NCBI RefSeq assembly: GCF_001044395.1 | Contig: NZ_JANU01000006.1 | Span: 1 to 64,000, forward strand | Reading direction: 5' to 3' | Length of the DNA stretch: 64,000 nucleotides | From: Caenimonas sp. SL110 | GTDB taxonomy: Bacteria; Pseudomonadota; Gammaproteobacteria; Burkholderiales; Burkholderiaceae_C | In this document: in pieces, positions 27,963 through 37,997 of the stretch | Layout of the letters: each line of letters opens with the position of its first letter | How positions within the stretch are numbered: the first letter of the stretch is position 1 | Program-made: the position numbers and the translations under genes | The notes under the pieces: generated by a model | What the model was told of the DNA's origin: nothing | The model's input: only the letters and a program-made list of their open reading frames with translations | The model's database searches: none

Positions 27963-28946
27963 ATGACCACCCGCCGCCAATTTGCCTCCCGCCTTGCCGC
28001 CGCAACCGCCAGCGCAACTACCGCGTCGGGTGTGTTTTCGCAAGGTATCTCGTCCGGCTCCACGTCGGGCACGCTGATCGTCCCCTTTTCCGCCGGGTCG
28101 CTGGCCGACCTGCTTGCGCGGCGATACGCGACGCTGCTGTCCGAGGCAACCGGTGGCAACTTCCTGATCGACAACCTGCCGGGCGGCGCTGGGGTCATCG
28201 CTGCCCGCGCACTGCTCAAACGCCCCGCCGACGGCCGCACCTTGCTCTGGGCGAATTCCGGCCTCATCTGCAACACGCCCCTGCTTGCAAAGCCCGCGCT
28301 CGAGTTCGATCCGGTCACCGATTTCACGCCGGTATGCACCTTCGCTGCGTCGCCCTTCGTGCTGTTTGCGGGCCGCGACTTCCCGGCTTCCAACCTCGAC
28401 GAGTTCCAGCGCCTTGCCAGGGCGCAGGCAGAGCCGGTCAGCTACGTCGGCGCCGATGTCGGCAGCGCCAACCACGTCGCAGCCGAAGTGCTGCTGCAGC
28501 GCCTGGGCGCTCGCGGAATTCACATCCCCTACCGCAACAACCAGCAGGCTTACCTGGATGTGAGTGAAGGCCGCGTGCAGGTCGGTGTCTTCGGCTGGAA
28601 CAACATCGCACCGCTGGTGAAGGCGGGCAAGGCCAAGATCCTCGCCGTGCTGGCCGACAAGCCCCTGCTGTCCGATGGCAACGTGCCGACCATGCTGGCC
28701 CAGGGCCACGGACGTTTCGACATCCAGGGCTGGTTCGGGCTCTTTGCGCTCAAGGGCACCCCCGCAGCACAGATCGCCGAGCACGAAAGACACATGCAGT
28801 CGATGCTCAAGAACAAGGGTTTCGCGGATTTCCTGGTCGAAGCCGGCCAGGAGCCCGCCTTTCGCAGCCATGCGCAGGCCGTGCCGTTCGTCGAATCAGA
28901 AGTCGAACGCTATCGCCGCGTGCTGCAGCGGCTCAAGCTGATTTGA
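27963..28946 (+). CDS. Bug/TctC-family extracytoplasmic solute receptor
   Basis: A 327-residue periplasmic binding protein of the tripartite tricarboxylate transporter group. The N-terminus (MTTRRQFASRLAAATASATTASG) is a signal of Tat-like character, followed by LIVPFSAGS, GANSG-like LLWANSGL and PYRNNQQAYLDV. Such receptors bind small carboxylates. They are hugely expanded in Burkholderiales, often without adjacent TctA/TctB permeases, as here. The 3' end overlaps the convergent ligase gene by 14 bases. Confidence 0.9.
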   Translation: MTTRRQFASRLAAATASATTASGVFSQGISSGSTSGTLIVPFSAGSLADLLARRYATLLSEATGGNFLIDNLPGGAGVIAARALLKRPADGRTLLWANSGLICNTPLLAKPALEFDPVTDFTPVCTFAASPFVLFAGRDFPASNLDEFQRLARAQAEPVSYVGADVGSANHVAAEVLLQRLGARGIHIPYRNNQQAYLDVSEGRVQVGVFGWNNIAPLVKAGKAKILAVLADKPLLSDGNVPTMLAQGHGRFDIQGWFGLFALKGTPAAQIAEHERHMQSMLKNKGFADFLVEAGQEPAFRSHAQAVPFVESEVERYRRVLQRLKLI

Positions 28947-30372
28947 GTTCCTGGGCGAATTGGGTGCCCAGCCGCGCGCGAATGATCTTGCCGGCCTCGT
29001 TTCGCGGGATTGCGTTCGCCCGCATATAAACCCTGGGCGCGCGACCCAGCCCGAACTTTGCAGTACATGCGCGCCGGAGTTCGTCGGCATCGATCTCACC
29101 GGCGCAGACGATCGCAGCGGTCAACTGCTCGGCTCCGTTGGCCGCCTCCACCACGAACACGGCTGCATCCTGCACACCCGGGACATCGCAGAGAAACTGC
29201 TCCAGCGGCACCGGGTCGACCTTGACACCGCCGGCGTTGAGCAGATCGGTGTCACGGCCCGCGAGTTCCAGCAGCCTGCCCGGGCCCCACCGGCCCCTGT
29301 CGCCAGGATAGAACCAGCCACCACGAAAAGAGCGCTCCGACTCTTTGGGGTTCTTCCAGTAGCCGTTCGCCATGTGCGGGGTGCGGATGCGGATGGAGCC
29401 TTCCTGACCCGCTTCAACGGCGTTGCCTTCGGCATCCACGATCTCGACTTGCGCATCGGGCTGAAGGTAGCCGGCAACCGATGGCGTGGTGTCGGCCTGC
29501 GGTCGGTGCGCGGCCATGCCGCCCGCCTCGGTCGAGCCATACATCGTCATGATGTTGGGAGACAGGCGCTCCGCGATGTTCTTCACAAGCGCCTGCGAGA
29601 CCGCACCACCGGCAATGCGCACACTCTTGATACTGGGCAGTTCGCCCGGGCCCTTGAGCGCGTTCACAACGGCGGCGATCTGCGCCGGAGATCCGTAGAC
29701 GCCTTCGATTGAAAAACGCGTGATGCAGTGGGCGGTCCTGGCCACACTGCGGCTCGCGTAAACCGGCTGGCCGGCGATCAGTGATGCAGCGGCCGAATTG
29801 AACCCACCCGCAGACGCCAGGCCCATGACCGAGATGGCGTTGTGAGGACCGCGCAGCGCCAGGCTGGCCCGGGCACGCGCAACCAGATCGTGCATCGTCA
29901 ATGCAACCGCCTTGCTGTGCCCGGTTGTGCCACTGGTCATGAAGATGCGCGCAGGGCTTGCGCCCGATTCGTAACGGCGCTGGGTGACGGTGCCGCGTCT
30001 TGCTTTCGCTGCCGCAATCCATTCGTTGGTCAGGCGAATGGTTTTGGTCCCATCGAGCTTGGGCTCCGGCGCGTCCGTGACGACCCAGTCGTGCGCAAGG
30101 CCAGAACCCACAGCCTCATACCCCGGCGTCGAATTCGTGATCGCGCCCTCGTGCATCAGGGCGAGCGTCACGATCCAGTCGATGTCCTTGTTCGGTGTGG
30201 CCACGATCACGACGTGCCCGGGCTTCACACCTGCCTCGCGCAGGCCGGTGGCAAACCGTCGGGTCAGGCGAAGCAACTGGAGGAAGTTCAGCTCGATCTT
30301 GAGGCTTTGAAGCGCAGGAGCCTTTGGGCTCAAGCGTGCCCAGAAAACGAGATGGTCATACAGATTGGCCAT
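28933..30372 (-). CDS. AMP-dependent acyl-adenylating ligase (acyl-CoA synthetase-like)
   Basis: A 479-residue member of the ANL superfamily. P-loop-like FMTSGTTGHSKAV (about residues 155-167), TMYGSTEAGG, the hinge GDRGRW and the catalytic lysine near the end (RNEAGKIIR) are all visible. It adenylates a carboxylate and probably forms a CoA thioester. The substrate is unknown. The ATG 30372 start was preferred because the N-terminal sequence MANLYDHLVFW resembles relatives. The upstream eight codons overlap nothing useful. It follows the peptidase gene in the same direction by 7 bases. Confidence 0.87.
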   Translation of the reverse strand: MANLYDHLVFWARLSPKAPALQSLKIELNFLQLLRLTRRFATGLREAGVKPGHVVIVATPNKDIDWIVTLALMHEGAITNSTPGYEAVGSGLAHDWVVTDAPEPKLDGTKTIRLTNEWIAAAKARRGTVTQRRYESGASPARIFMTSGTTGHSKAVALTMHDLVARARASLALRGPHNAISVMGLASAGGFNSAAASLIAGQPVYASRSVARTAHCITRFSIEGVYGSPAQIAAVVNALKGPGELPSIKSVRIAGGAVSQALVKNIAERLSPNIMTMYGSTEAGGMAAHRPQADTTPSVAGYLQPDAQVEIVDAEGNAVEAGQEGSIRIRTPHMANGYWKNPKESERSFRGGWFYPGDRGRWGPGRLLELAGRDTDLLNAGGVKVDPVPLEQFLCDVPGVQDAAVFVVEAANGAEQLTAAIVCAGEIDADELRRACTAKFGLGRAPRVYMRANAIPRNEAGKIIRARLGTQFAQELKSA

Positions 30373-30379
30373 GATGCTC

Positions 30380-31816
30380 CTAGCGCCGGGGCGCAATGGG
30401 ACCGAAAGCGACGTCGGCCTGCGCAGCGATCCACGCCACGGTTGCCCAGGCCGCCGCGTTTTGCGCCATGTCGCCGGGATTGACCTTGTCGATCGTGTCG
30501 GCCACCGTGTGATGGATGTCGAAGTAGTTCGTGCCGTCCTGCGTCAGGTCAATGGCAGGCCAGTTGTTGGTTCGCATCAGCACGGCGGCATCGGGCCCGG
30601 CCGAGCCCTCGTTACCCTCGGCTGCGATGCCCAACGGCCTGAGCAAGTCAGCCATTGCCGTGATGGCCGGTAGCGCTGCTTCGCGCACGCGGCTGCGAAT
30701 CCGCCATATCCGGCCCGCCCCGAAGTCGCTTTCCCCAACGAGCTGGTGGGGCGTGTCCTTGTATCGCGCAGCGTACGCATGGGCGCCGTCGAAGCCATTT
30801 TCCTCATTGGCAAACAGGACCACGCGTATCGTGCGGCGAGGCTTTTGCTTGCCGTTCAGGATGGCGTGCGCCGCTGCAGTCACGATGCCAACGCCAGCGG
30901 CATCATCCTGCGCGCCGGGCGTGATGTCCCACGAATCAAGGTGCGCGCCGATCAGCACGATCTCGCCGGCGAGGTCCGTGCCGGGAATCTCCGCGATGAC
31001 GTTGTTCGACATGGCCTGGATTCGCGAGGTGCGAGCCATCAAAAGCCTCATGCGAAGCGGCTCACCCTTGCCCGCGCGTTCGGCTATCCAGTCGGCATCG
31101 GGCACGGAAACGGCCACCGCCGGAATCGAGGCGACTTGCGGGTCGTAGCGCAAGGCACCGGTGTGGGCGATGCGATCGGCGTCGGTGCCCAGCGACCGGA
31201 TCGCGACGGCCAGCGCACCACGTCGGCTGGCTTCCACGGCGCCGCTGATGCGCGAGAGAATTCCCCGCGAATAGCCGCTACCGTCGCGCGTGCGGGTGAT
31301 TTTTTCGTCGATGAAAACGATACGCCCTCGGGCCCTGTCGCTTGTGTCGCCGCGAAGGGCCATGAAGTCCGCGTAATACACGACCTCGGCTTCGATGCCC
31401 GCCTCAGGCGTGCCCACGGTGTTGCCCAGTCCGGTCACCACCAGCTCGCGACCATTGGTGCCGGTCACCGCCCCGCTGGTGGCGCCGCGTTGCCACGCGA
31501 CAAGCGGCACCGGCTCTGCGCGCACGTTGGAGAATCCGAGCCGCGTCAGGTTCGCGACTGCCCATTGCACGGCCTTTGCGTCGCCGGGTGTGCCTGCAGC
31601 GCGAGGGCCCACCTCGTTGACGAGCGATGCCATCAGCTCGAACGGCAGTCGCGCGGCAAGCGCCGTGTCGCGCAGCAAAGCTGCATGGGTGAGGTCTGAT
31701 CCGTGAAGCACAGGTGCAGCCGATTGTGCGCGAGTTCCCAATGACACAGCCCCCATGGCCGGCGCCAGCAGTCCATTGACCAGCAGGGCACGCCTGAATC
31801 GCGAGAATTTTTTCAT
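30380..31816 (-). CDS. Exported M28-family zinc peptidase with PA domain
   Basis: A 478-residue protein. It has an N-terminal signal peptide (MKKFSRFRRALLVNGLLAPAMG), a protease-associated domain (about 130-250) and an M28 catalytic domain: IGAHLDSWDITPGAQDDAAG (first His and bridging Asp), FANEENGFDGA (Glu pair), and a late His in FDIHHTVADTID. It is likely a secreted aminopeptidase or carboxypeptidase. ATG 31816 gives the better signal peptide. ATG 31825 is an alternative. The start lies under 30 bases from the divergent EVE gene. Confidence 0.9.
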   Translation of the reverse strand: MKKFSRFRRALLVNGLLAPAMGAVSLGTRAQSAAPVLHGSDLTHAALLRDTALAARLPFELMASLVNEVGPRAAGTPGDAKAVQWAVANLTRLGFSNVRAEPVPLVAWQRGATSGAVTGTNGRELVVTGLGNTVGTPEAGIEAEVVYYADFMALRGDTSDRARGRIVFIDEKITRTRDGSGYSRGILSRISGAVEASRRGALAVAIRSLGTDADRIAHTGALRYDPQVASIPAVAVSVPDADWIAERAGKGEPLRMRLLMARTSRIQAMSNNVIAEIPGTDLAGEIVLIGAHLDSWDITPGAQDDAAGVGIVTAAAHAILNGKQKPRRTIRVVLFANEENGFDGAHAYAARYKDTPHQLVGESDFGAGRIWRIRSRVREAALPAITAMADLLRPLGIAAEGNEGSAGPDAAVLMRTNNWPAIDLTQDGTNYFDIHHTVADTIDKVNPGDMAQNAAAWATVAWIAAQADVAFGPIAPRR

Positions 31817-31844
31817 CGGGAGCATTTTGCATAATCCGCGCCAT

Positions 31845-32309
<465 letters not shown>

Positions 32310-32408
32310 TCCGCTTTTTGGTGCGGACACCGGAACGAACCGCTGTGCGTCGTTACTCAATGTCTGAGCCAGTGCGACTCTCGCGCCGGTAGCCAGAAAG
32401 GACCCCGA

Positions 32409-32870
32409 ATGACTTCCGAGCAATACATGTTGCTATTGCAGGACCTTGCCCGTGTGGCCGGCCTGGCCGACCCATCGGCCCTGATGGAGAACGGCCGGCT
32501 GAAGGTCCAGGATCTGGACTGCGTGCTCGAACACTCTCCCGCCTACGACGAGAAGCTGTTGCAGGTTCGCATGCGGCTTGGAACCATGCCTGCCGACACC
32601 ACGGACCTCACACGTGCAATCCTCGAAGCAAACTACGTGAGCGGCTACGGCGGTGAATGCGTCTTCAGCCTGTACCCCAAATCAGACGACGTGATCATCA
32701 CCATGAAAGTGCGGCTGCAGGAATCGCTGACTGCGCAAGAGCTCTGGCAAGGAATCTCCGATGTGGCGCAGCACGGCAGCCAGATGTGGGAAGGCATCGT
32801 CAACATGGCACGCGCCTCAAATGATGAAGCACCCCACGATCTGCGCCACCAGAACAGCTTCAAGCCCTGA
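32409..32870 (+). CDS. CesT-like small protein, first of a tandem pair
   Basis: A 153-residue acidic protein without signal peptide or membrane segments. The pattern of an N-terminal helix (EQYMLLLQDLARVAGL), paired strands, AILEANYVSGYGGECVFSLYP and TAQELWQGISDVAQHGSQMWEGI resembles CesT/Tir-type type III secretion chaperones, which dimerise and bind effector N-termini. No secretion apparatus or effector gene is in the window. The next gene is a paralogue with roughly 60-65 percent identity by eye. AGAAAGGA lies before the ATG. Confidence 0.65.
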   Translation: MTSEQYMLLLQDLARVAGLADPSALMENGRLKVQDLDCVLEHSPAYDEKLLQVRMRLGTMPADTTDLTRAILEANYVSGYGGECVFSLYPKSDDVIITMKVRLQESLTAQELWQGISDVAQHGSQMWEGIVNMARASNDEAPHDLRHQNSFKP

Positions 32871-32888
32871 ACCCAGGACCCATCCCAA

Positions 32889-33350
32889 ATGAACTCTGAA
32901 CAGTATCACGCGCTGCTGCAGGACCTCGCCAAGCGAGCCAACATGGCCGACCCCTCGGGGCTGGTCGACCACGGCCGGGTCAGGATCGGCGACCTCGACG
33001 CTGTGCTCGAACACGCACCGGGCTACGACCCCAAGCTGCTGCAGGTGCGATTGAGACTCGGCGCGCTTCCACAAAAGGGCGATGAGCTGGTCCGTGCGGT
33101 GCTCGAAGCCAACTACACCAGCGGCTATGGCGGCGAATGCGTCTTCAGCCTCTATCCAGCCACGGACGACGTCATCATCACCATGCGAGTGCGCCTGGAC
33201 GAGGCGATGACGGCCCAGGAGTTGTGGCAAGCGATATCGGACGTTGCACGACATGCCACGCACATCTGGGAGGGGATTGCTGCAGAGACCCACACTGCTG
33301 CCAGTGCCCTGCCCCACGAACTACGCATGATGCCCGGGATGATGGCCTGA
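32889..33350 (+). CDS. CesT-like small protein, second of a tandem pair
   Basis: A 153-residue paralogue of the preceding gene, 18 bases downstream. The two agree most strongly in the central block (LEANYxSGYGGECVFSLYP, DDVIITM) and the helix TAQELWQxISDVA. They diverge after residue 130, with this copy ending in a Met-rich tail. It has the same CesT-like outline. It is followed by a strong terminator and then the convergent clpA gene. A chaperone or adaptor role for an unlinked partner is conceivable but unproven. Confidence 0.65.
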   Translation: MNSEQYHALLQDLAKRANMADPSGLVDHGRVRIGDLDAVLEHAPGYDPKLLQVRLRLGALPQKGDELVRAVLEANYTSGYGGECVFSLYPATDDVIITMRVRLDEAMTAQELWQAISDVARHATHIWEGIAAETHTAASALPHELRMMPGMMA

Positions 33351-33373
33351 AGAGGCTCCCCGCGCCGCATGAC

Positions 33374-33400
33374 AGAAAGCCGCCCGAGGGCGGCTTTCTT
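33374..33400. terminator. Rho-independent terminator between convergent genes
   Basis: AGAAAGCCGCCC at 33374-33385 and GGGCGGCTTTCT at 33388-33399 form a 12-base stem (in practice with a CGAG loop), followed by TTTTG on the plus strand and preceded by A-rich sequence. It ends the CesT-like pair and, read in reverse, probably clpA. Confidence 0.85.
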
Positions 33401-33427
33401 TTGATAGCGGGTCGACCGCTGCGCGGC

Positions 33428-35770
33428 CTACTCGCCGGTGGAAACCTCTTCCGGTTCCGGCTTGGCCTTGCCTTCTTTCTTGGGCAGCGGCTGGATGTCG
33501 AGCTTGACCTCGGAAATATCGACACCCTTCTCGTCCTTCTTTTCCTCGATGTCCACCGTCAGGCGTCCACCGTCGGTCAAGCGGCCAAATAGCAGTTCGT
33601 CGGCCAGCGCACGGCGGATCGTGTCCTGGATCAGGCGCTGCATCGGCCGCGCGCCCATGAGCGGATCAAAGCCCTTCTTGGCCAGGTGCTTGCGCAGTGC
33701 GTCGGTGAAGGTCACGTCCACCTTCTTTTCCGACAGCTGCTGCTCCAGCACCAGCAGGAACTTGTCGACCACCCGCAGGATGACCTGCTCGTCGAGCGCC
33801 TTGAAGCTCACGATCGCGTCGAGGCGATTGCGGAACTCAGGCGTGAACAGCCGCTTGATGTCGGCCATCTCGTCGCCCTGCTCGCGCGAATTCGTGAAGC
33901 CCATCGTCGTCTTGTTCAGCGACTCGGCGCCGGCATTGGTCGTCATCACGATGATGACGTTGCGGAAGTCGGCCTTGCGCCCGTTGTTGTCCGTCAGCGT
34001 GCCGTGGTCCATGACCTGCAGCAGCACGTTGAAGATGTCCGGGTGCGCCTTCTCGATCTCGTCGAGCAGCAACACGCTGTGCGGCTTCTTCGTGATCGCC
34101 TCGGTCAGGAGGCCACCCTGGTCGAAACCGACGTAGCCCGGAGGCGCACCGATCAGGCGCGATACCGCGTGCCGCTCCATGTACTCGGACATGTCGAAGC
34201 GAATCAGCTCGATGCCCATGATGTACGCAAGCTGCTTGGCCGCTTCGGTCTTGCCCACGCCCGTCGGACCCGAAAACAGGAACGAGCCGATCGGCTTGTC
34301 ACCCTTGCCCAGACCGGAGCGCGCCATCTTGACCGAGCTCGCGAGCACTTCAAGCGCCTTGTCCTGGCCGAACACCACGCTCTTCAAGTCGCGCTCGATC
34401 GTCTGCAGCTTGCTGCGATCATCGTTGGACACGTTGGCCGGTGGAATACGAGCGATCTTCGCCACGATTTCCTCGACCTCGGTCTTGGAAATCGTCTTCT
34501 TGCGCTTGCTCACAGGCAGGATGCGTTGTGCAGCGCCAGCCTCGTCGATCACGTCAATGGCCTTGTCGGGCAGATGCCGGTCATTAATGTACTTGGCCGA
34601 CAGCTCCGCAGCCGCCTGCAGCGCGCCAGCCGCGTACTTCACGCTGTGGTGCTCTTCGAAGCGCGACTTCAGGCCCTTCAATATCTCGATGGTTTCCTGC
34701 ACGCTCGGCTCGACCACATCGACCTTCTGGAAACGCCGCGAGAGGGCAGCGTCTTTCTCGAAGATGCCGCGGTACTCGGTGAACGTCGTCGCGCCGATGC
34801 ACTTGAGCGCGCCCGAACTGAGCGCAGGCTTGAGCAGGTTCGACGCATCGAGCGTTCCGCCCGACGCCGCGCCTGCACCGATCAGGGTGTGGATTTCGTC
34901 GATGAACAGGATCGCGTTGGGCTTGTCCTTGAGGGACTTGAGCACGCCCTTCAGGCGCTGCTCGAAGTCGCCACGGTACTTGGTGCCGGCAAGCAGTGCG
35001 CCCATGTCGAGCGAGTACACGTTCGACTCGGCCAGGATGTCCGGCACTTCCTTTTGCGTGATGCGCCAGGCCAGGCCTTCAGCAATCGCCGTCTTGCCAA
35101 CGCCGGCTTCACCGACCAGCAGCGGGTTGTTCTTGCGGCGGCGGCACAGGATCTGGATCACGCGCTCGACTTCGTACTCGCGCCCGATCAGCGGATCGAT
35201 CTTGCCCTCTTTGGCAGCCTGGTTGAGGTTTTGCGTAAATTGCTCGAGCGGCGAAGCCTTCTCGTTCTTCTCGCCACCCTCTTCGTTTTCGCTGGGTGCA
35301 GCCTCGCCACCCTTGGTGGGCTCGGGCGGGTCACTCTTTTTGATGCCGTGCGCGATGAAGTTCACCACGTCCAGCCTCGTCACGCCCTGCTGGTGCAGGT
35401 AGTAGACCGCGTGCGAATCCTTCTCGCCGAAGATGGCGACCAGCACATTGGCGCCAGTGACCTCCTTCTTGCCATTGCCAGTGCTTTGCACATGCATGAT
35501 GGCGCGCTGGATCACTCGCTGGAAACCGAGCGTCGGCTGGGTATCGACGTCATCGGTCCCCGCCACCTGGGGCGTGTTGTCCTTGATGAAGTTCGACAAC
35601 GACTTTCTCAGGTCGTCGATGTTGGCCGAGCATGCCCGGAGCACTTCCGCCGCGCTGGGGTTGTCCAGCAGGGCGAGCAGCAGGTGTTCCACGGTGATGA
35701 ACTCGTGGCGCTGCTGGCGTGCCTCCACAAATGCCATGTGGAGGCTGACTTCCAATTCCTGGGCAATCAT
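33428..35770 (-). CDS. clpA: ATP-dependent Clp protease ATP-binding subunit ClpA
   Basis: A 780-residue AAA+ unfoldase. It has an N-terminal double-repeat Clp domain (1-145), D1 with Walker A GEAGVGKT and D2 with GPTGVGKT, and a Lys/Glu-rich C-terminal tail ([20 protein letters not shown]). It unfolds proteins for ClpP and takes N-degron substrates from ClpS. ATG 35770 ([14 protein letters not shown]) is preceded by AAAGGAAA. The frame runs on to 35854. It lies 67 bases after clpS, the usual order. No clpP is in the window. Confidence 0.97.
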   Translation of the reverse strand: MIAQELEVSLHMAFVEARQQRHEFITVEHLLLALLDNPSAAEVLRACSANIDDLRKSLSNFIKDNTPQVAGTDDVDTQPTLGFQRVIQRAIMHVQSTGNGKKEVTGANVLVAIFGEKDSHAVYYLHQQGVTRLDVVNFIAHGIKKSDPPEPTKGGEAAPSENEEGGEKNEKASPLEQFTQNLNQAAKEGKIDPLIGREYEVERVIQILCRRRKNNPLLVGEAGVGKTAIAEGLAWRITQKEVPDILAESNVYSLDMGALLAGTKYRGDFEQRLKGVLKSLKDKPNAILFIDEIHTLIGAGAASGGTLDASNLLKPALSSGALKCIGATTFTEYRGIFEKDAALSRRFQKVDVVEPSVQETIEILKGLKSRFEEHHSVKYAAGALQAAAELSAKYINDRHLPDKAIDVIDEAGAAQRILPVSKRKKTISKTEVEEIVAKIARIPPANVSNDDRSKLQTIERDLKSVVFGQDKALEVLASSVKMARSGLGKGDKPIGSFLFSGPTGVGKTEAAKQLAYIMGIELIRFDMSEYMERHAVSRLIGAPPGYVGFDQGGLLTEAITKKPHSVLLLDEIEKAHPDIFNVLLQVMDHGTLTDNNGRKADFRNVIIVMTTNAGAESLNKTTMGFTNSREQGDEMADIKRLFTPEFRNRLDAIVSFKALDEQVILRVVDKFLLVLEQQLSEKKVDVTFTDALRKHLAKKGFDPLMGARPMQRLIQDTIRRALADELLFGRLTDGGRLTVDIEEKKDEKGVDISEVKLDIQPLPKKEGKAKPEPEEVSTGE

Positions 35771-35837
35771 GAAATTTCCTTTGCCTTTGACTTGACTGAC
35801 ACTGTTGCAGATTACTGTAAATCGGTTCGAGTCGCGG

Positions 35838-36206
35838 TTATTCAACCGGTTCACTCACACATTGCAAAGGATGACCCGCCTGGCGGGCCGCGTCCTGGAC
35901 CTGGTCGACCTTCGTGGCGGCTACATCGCGCGAATAAATTCCGCAGATCGCCTTTCCGTCCAGGTGGATCTTCAACATGATTTGCGTGGCCGTCTCCCTG
36001 TCCTTGTTGAAAAATTCCTGAATGACCACCACGACGAACTCCATCGGGGTGTAGTCGTCATTGAGCATGACGACCTGGTACATCTGGGGAGGTTTGGTCT
36101 TTTGGGTGCGCCGCTCGAGTACGACCGACCCGCCTTCATCAGCCGGCTTGCGCGTCTTGGGCGCAACCGGTGGGGTCGTGGGGGGTTTGGTTGCCATGAA
36201 TTTCAT
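35838..36206 (-). CDS. clpS: ClpS adaptor for ClpAP
   Basis: A 122-residue protein. The C-terminal ClpS domain is clear: [18 protein letters not shown] (N-degron pocket residues Asn-Asp-Asp), [21 protein letters not shown] and the His of the pocket. The N-terminal 40 residues are a flexible Pro/Lys-rich extension needed to engage ClpA. ATG 36206 or the in-frame ATG 36197 (MATKPP) could start the protein. It selects proteins with destabilising N-terminal residues for ClpAP. It lies directly upstream of clpA. Confidence 0.95.
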   Translation of the reverse strand: MKFMATKPPTTPPVAPKTRKPADEGGSVVLERRTQKTKPPQMYQVVMLNDDYTPMEFVVVVIQEFFNKDRETATQIMLKIHLDGKAICGIYSRDVAATKVDQVQDAARQAGHPLQCVSEPVE

Positions 36207-36444
36207 TCTATCGAGCGCGCTTTGCTGCTGCAGCCTTCGGTTGAATTGGAGATGGATTCGTCACATTCAAGATACGTTGTGCCGAAAGCATTTTGCGGCC
36301 TCTTGCGACCACAAAAACAGACGCAGCAAAAGACAATTCAACGAAAGCCGGCTTCAAAAATCGCAGTTAGTGAAAAAGTTGACAGGTCATCCTGATTTCC
36401 GGGACACTTCGAAAAGCATTTGGGAAAACTGCGGGAAGAAAAAA

Positions 36445-36762
36445 ATGGCGACAGGCACAGTGAAATGGTTCAACGACGCAAAGGGTTTTGGGTTCATCGA
36501 GCCCGATGGAGGCGGCGCGGATGTGTTCGCCCATTTCTCTGCGATCGCGATGGAAGGTTTCAAAACCCTCAAACAGGGTTCGCGCGTGTCATTTGAAGTC
36601 ACAGACGGCCCCAAGGGCCAGCTCGCACAAAACATCCTCGCGGAGCCCGGCCAGGACACACCCCAACCCATCCAGACACAGGACAGACAGCGTCACTCCA
36701 AGGTTCGTGCACCGCAGTTCCACGCGACCGGGCATGGGCACGGAGACATGCTGACCAAATAG
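36445..36762 (+). CDS. Cold-shock domain protein with C-terminal extension
   Basis: A 105-residue protein. Residues 1-67 are a canonical CspA-type OB fold with both RNA-binding motifs (KGFGFIEP and DVFAHFSAI). Residues 68-105 form an extra tail rich in Gln, His and Gly ([10 protein letters not shown], then [10 protein letters not shown]) that standard Csps lack. It is an RNA chaperone by family. The leader from 36207 to 36444 is long, as often found for csp genes. GGGAAGAA precedes the ATG. It converges with the photolyase-like gene. Confidence 0.9.
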   Translation: MATGTVKWFNDAKGFGFIEPDGGGADVFAHFSAIAMEGFKTLKQGSRVSFEVTDGPKGQLAQNILAEPGQDTPQPIQTQDRQRHSKVRAPQFHATGHGHGDMLTK

Positions 36763-36767
36763 CTGCG

Positions 36768-37997
36768 TCATCCTGCGGTGTGTCTGCTCAGGCCGGGCGA
36801 CGCGCGAGTCCACCATTGCGAAAACGAGTCGCAGCGCCGGTCTACCGGCGCAAACAACGTGGGAGCTGCGTCGCACTCAGCCCAGCTCGGCAACCACGCA
36901 GACAGGTGCGGCTCTTCAACGCTGCTCACGCGCTGGGCACCCTCAAGGGCGACCTGAATGCTTGCAGCGTCCCCATGCCAGCAGCAGGAAGTGAGCTCGG
37001 CCATCCGCGCGGCCACGAAGCGCCAGCGCCTGTCGCTCCACGGCCAGGTGCGATGAAATTCGCTGACGAACACGCCCAGCACCAGTGTGCCGTGCGGCAG
37101 CTCAGGCAGCCGGCCGAGGTTCCACGGATGCACGAGCCACACCTGCCTGCCTTTCACGAGATTGGGATCGGGGGCAACCGCGCCCACATCCTGCGGGGGT
37201 TCGCCGGCCAGCGGCGGCTCTGTCGCGCAAGGCCACCCCACCGGGCTGCCGGAAGCCGGCGCCGGTTGTCGGGTCAGTTGGTCCAGCGCCTCGTACGACA
37301 CATCGATCACGCTGCCTGGGCTGTGCCATGACACCGGAGCGTAACGAGCCACGTTGTCGGCGTTGAACAGGTAAGGCTTGTGGCTACCCGTGCCGGCCAC
37401 CCATTGCCACGACAGGTGGTTGCTTGCCAGATCGCCGTCGAGCAAATGCCCATAGAGCCAGTTCGCGCCACACCGCCAGTGCACCTTGCGCACGTGCACG
37501 ACATAGCTCGCCAGCCACATGCGCGCATGGTTGTGCAGCATGCCCGTGTCGTACAGCGTGCGCACGGCCTGATCGATCACTGGTATGCCAGTGCAACCCT
37601 GGCGGATGTCGGCAGGCAGCTCGGTGGCGTAGGCCGCGTCAGGCATCGAGCCCTCGTGGATGGACTCCAGGATGCCGTCGCCGCGGTGGTCCCAGACGTG
37701 CCGGAAGTACGCTCGCCAACCCAGTTCGTAAACAAACTTGTGCTGCGCCGCCAGCGGGTGCCGTGCGGCTACACCAGCCAGCACGTCCGTCAGCGAGACC
37801 AACCCGTGCGTGATGTAAGGCGACAGCCCGCTGACTGCGCCGTCGAGCGCGTTGCGCGTGCGCGCATAGGCATTCGGGCGCACTGCGGCGATGCGTGCGT
37901 GCGCCGCAGCAATCGTTGGGGCGTATGCGTCAAGCAAAGGCACAAGTCGATCGCCAGGGCCACACCGGATCAGGCCTTCTTGGCCCAGGCATTGCAC
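36768..37997 (-). CDS. Photolyase/cryptochrome-like FAD protein with domain order apparently permuted
   Basis: A 409-residue protein. The N-terminal half is the photolyase FAD domain: WRAYFRHVWDH (about 110-120), GIPVIDQAVRTLYDTGMLHN (about 145-164), and GDLASNHLSWQWVAGTGSH (FAD and lesion-pocket helices). The alpha/beta domain normally preceding it is absent. A segment at about 285-400 (VWLVHPWNLG, LVLGVFVSEFHRTWPWSDRRW) looks like such a domain. The start is uncertain: ATG 37997 overlaps the HiPIP gene by 28 bases, and GTG 37943 is an alternative. It is the last gene of a leftward operon after the FAD amine-oxidase-like and HiPIP genes. Confidence 0.78.
   Translation of the reverse strand: MQCLGQEGLIRCGPGDRLVPLLDAYAPTIAAAHARIAAVRPNAYARTRNALDGAVSGLSPYITHGLVSLTDVLAGVAARHPLAAQHKFVYELGWRAYFRHVWDHRGDGILESIHEGSMPDAAYATELPADIRQGCTGIPVIDQAVRTLYDTGMLHNHARMWLASYVVHVRKVHWRCGANWLYGHLLDGDLASNHLSWQWVAGTGSHKPYLFNADNVARYAPVSWHSPGSVIDVSYEALDQLTRQPAPASGSPVGWPCATEPPLAGEPPQDVGAVAPDPNLVKGRQVWLVHPWNLGRLPELPHGTLVLGVFVSEFHRTWPWSDRRWRFVAARMAELTSCCWHGDAASIQVALEGAQRVSSVEEPHLSAWLPSWAECDAAPTLFAPVDRRCDSFSQWWTRASPGLSRHTAG

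Noticed and set aside
32409..33350. A possible type III secretion locus inferred from the CesT-like pair.
   Set aside because: No ATPase, secretin, needle or effector gene is found in the flanking 10 kb on either side.
33686..35980. A 764-residue open frame on the plus strand.
   Set aside because: It lies wholly antisense to clpA, whose domains are unmistakable. The translated sequence is a His/Arg/Leu-rich shadow without motifs, as expected in a GC-rich gene.
36378..36406. TTGACA at 36378-36383 as a sigma-70 promoter for the cold-shock gene.
   Set aside because: No acceptable -10 element lies 16-18 bases downstream (the sequence there is GGACAC).
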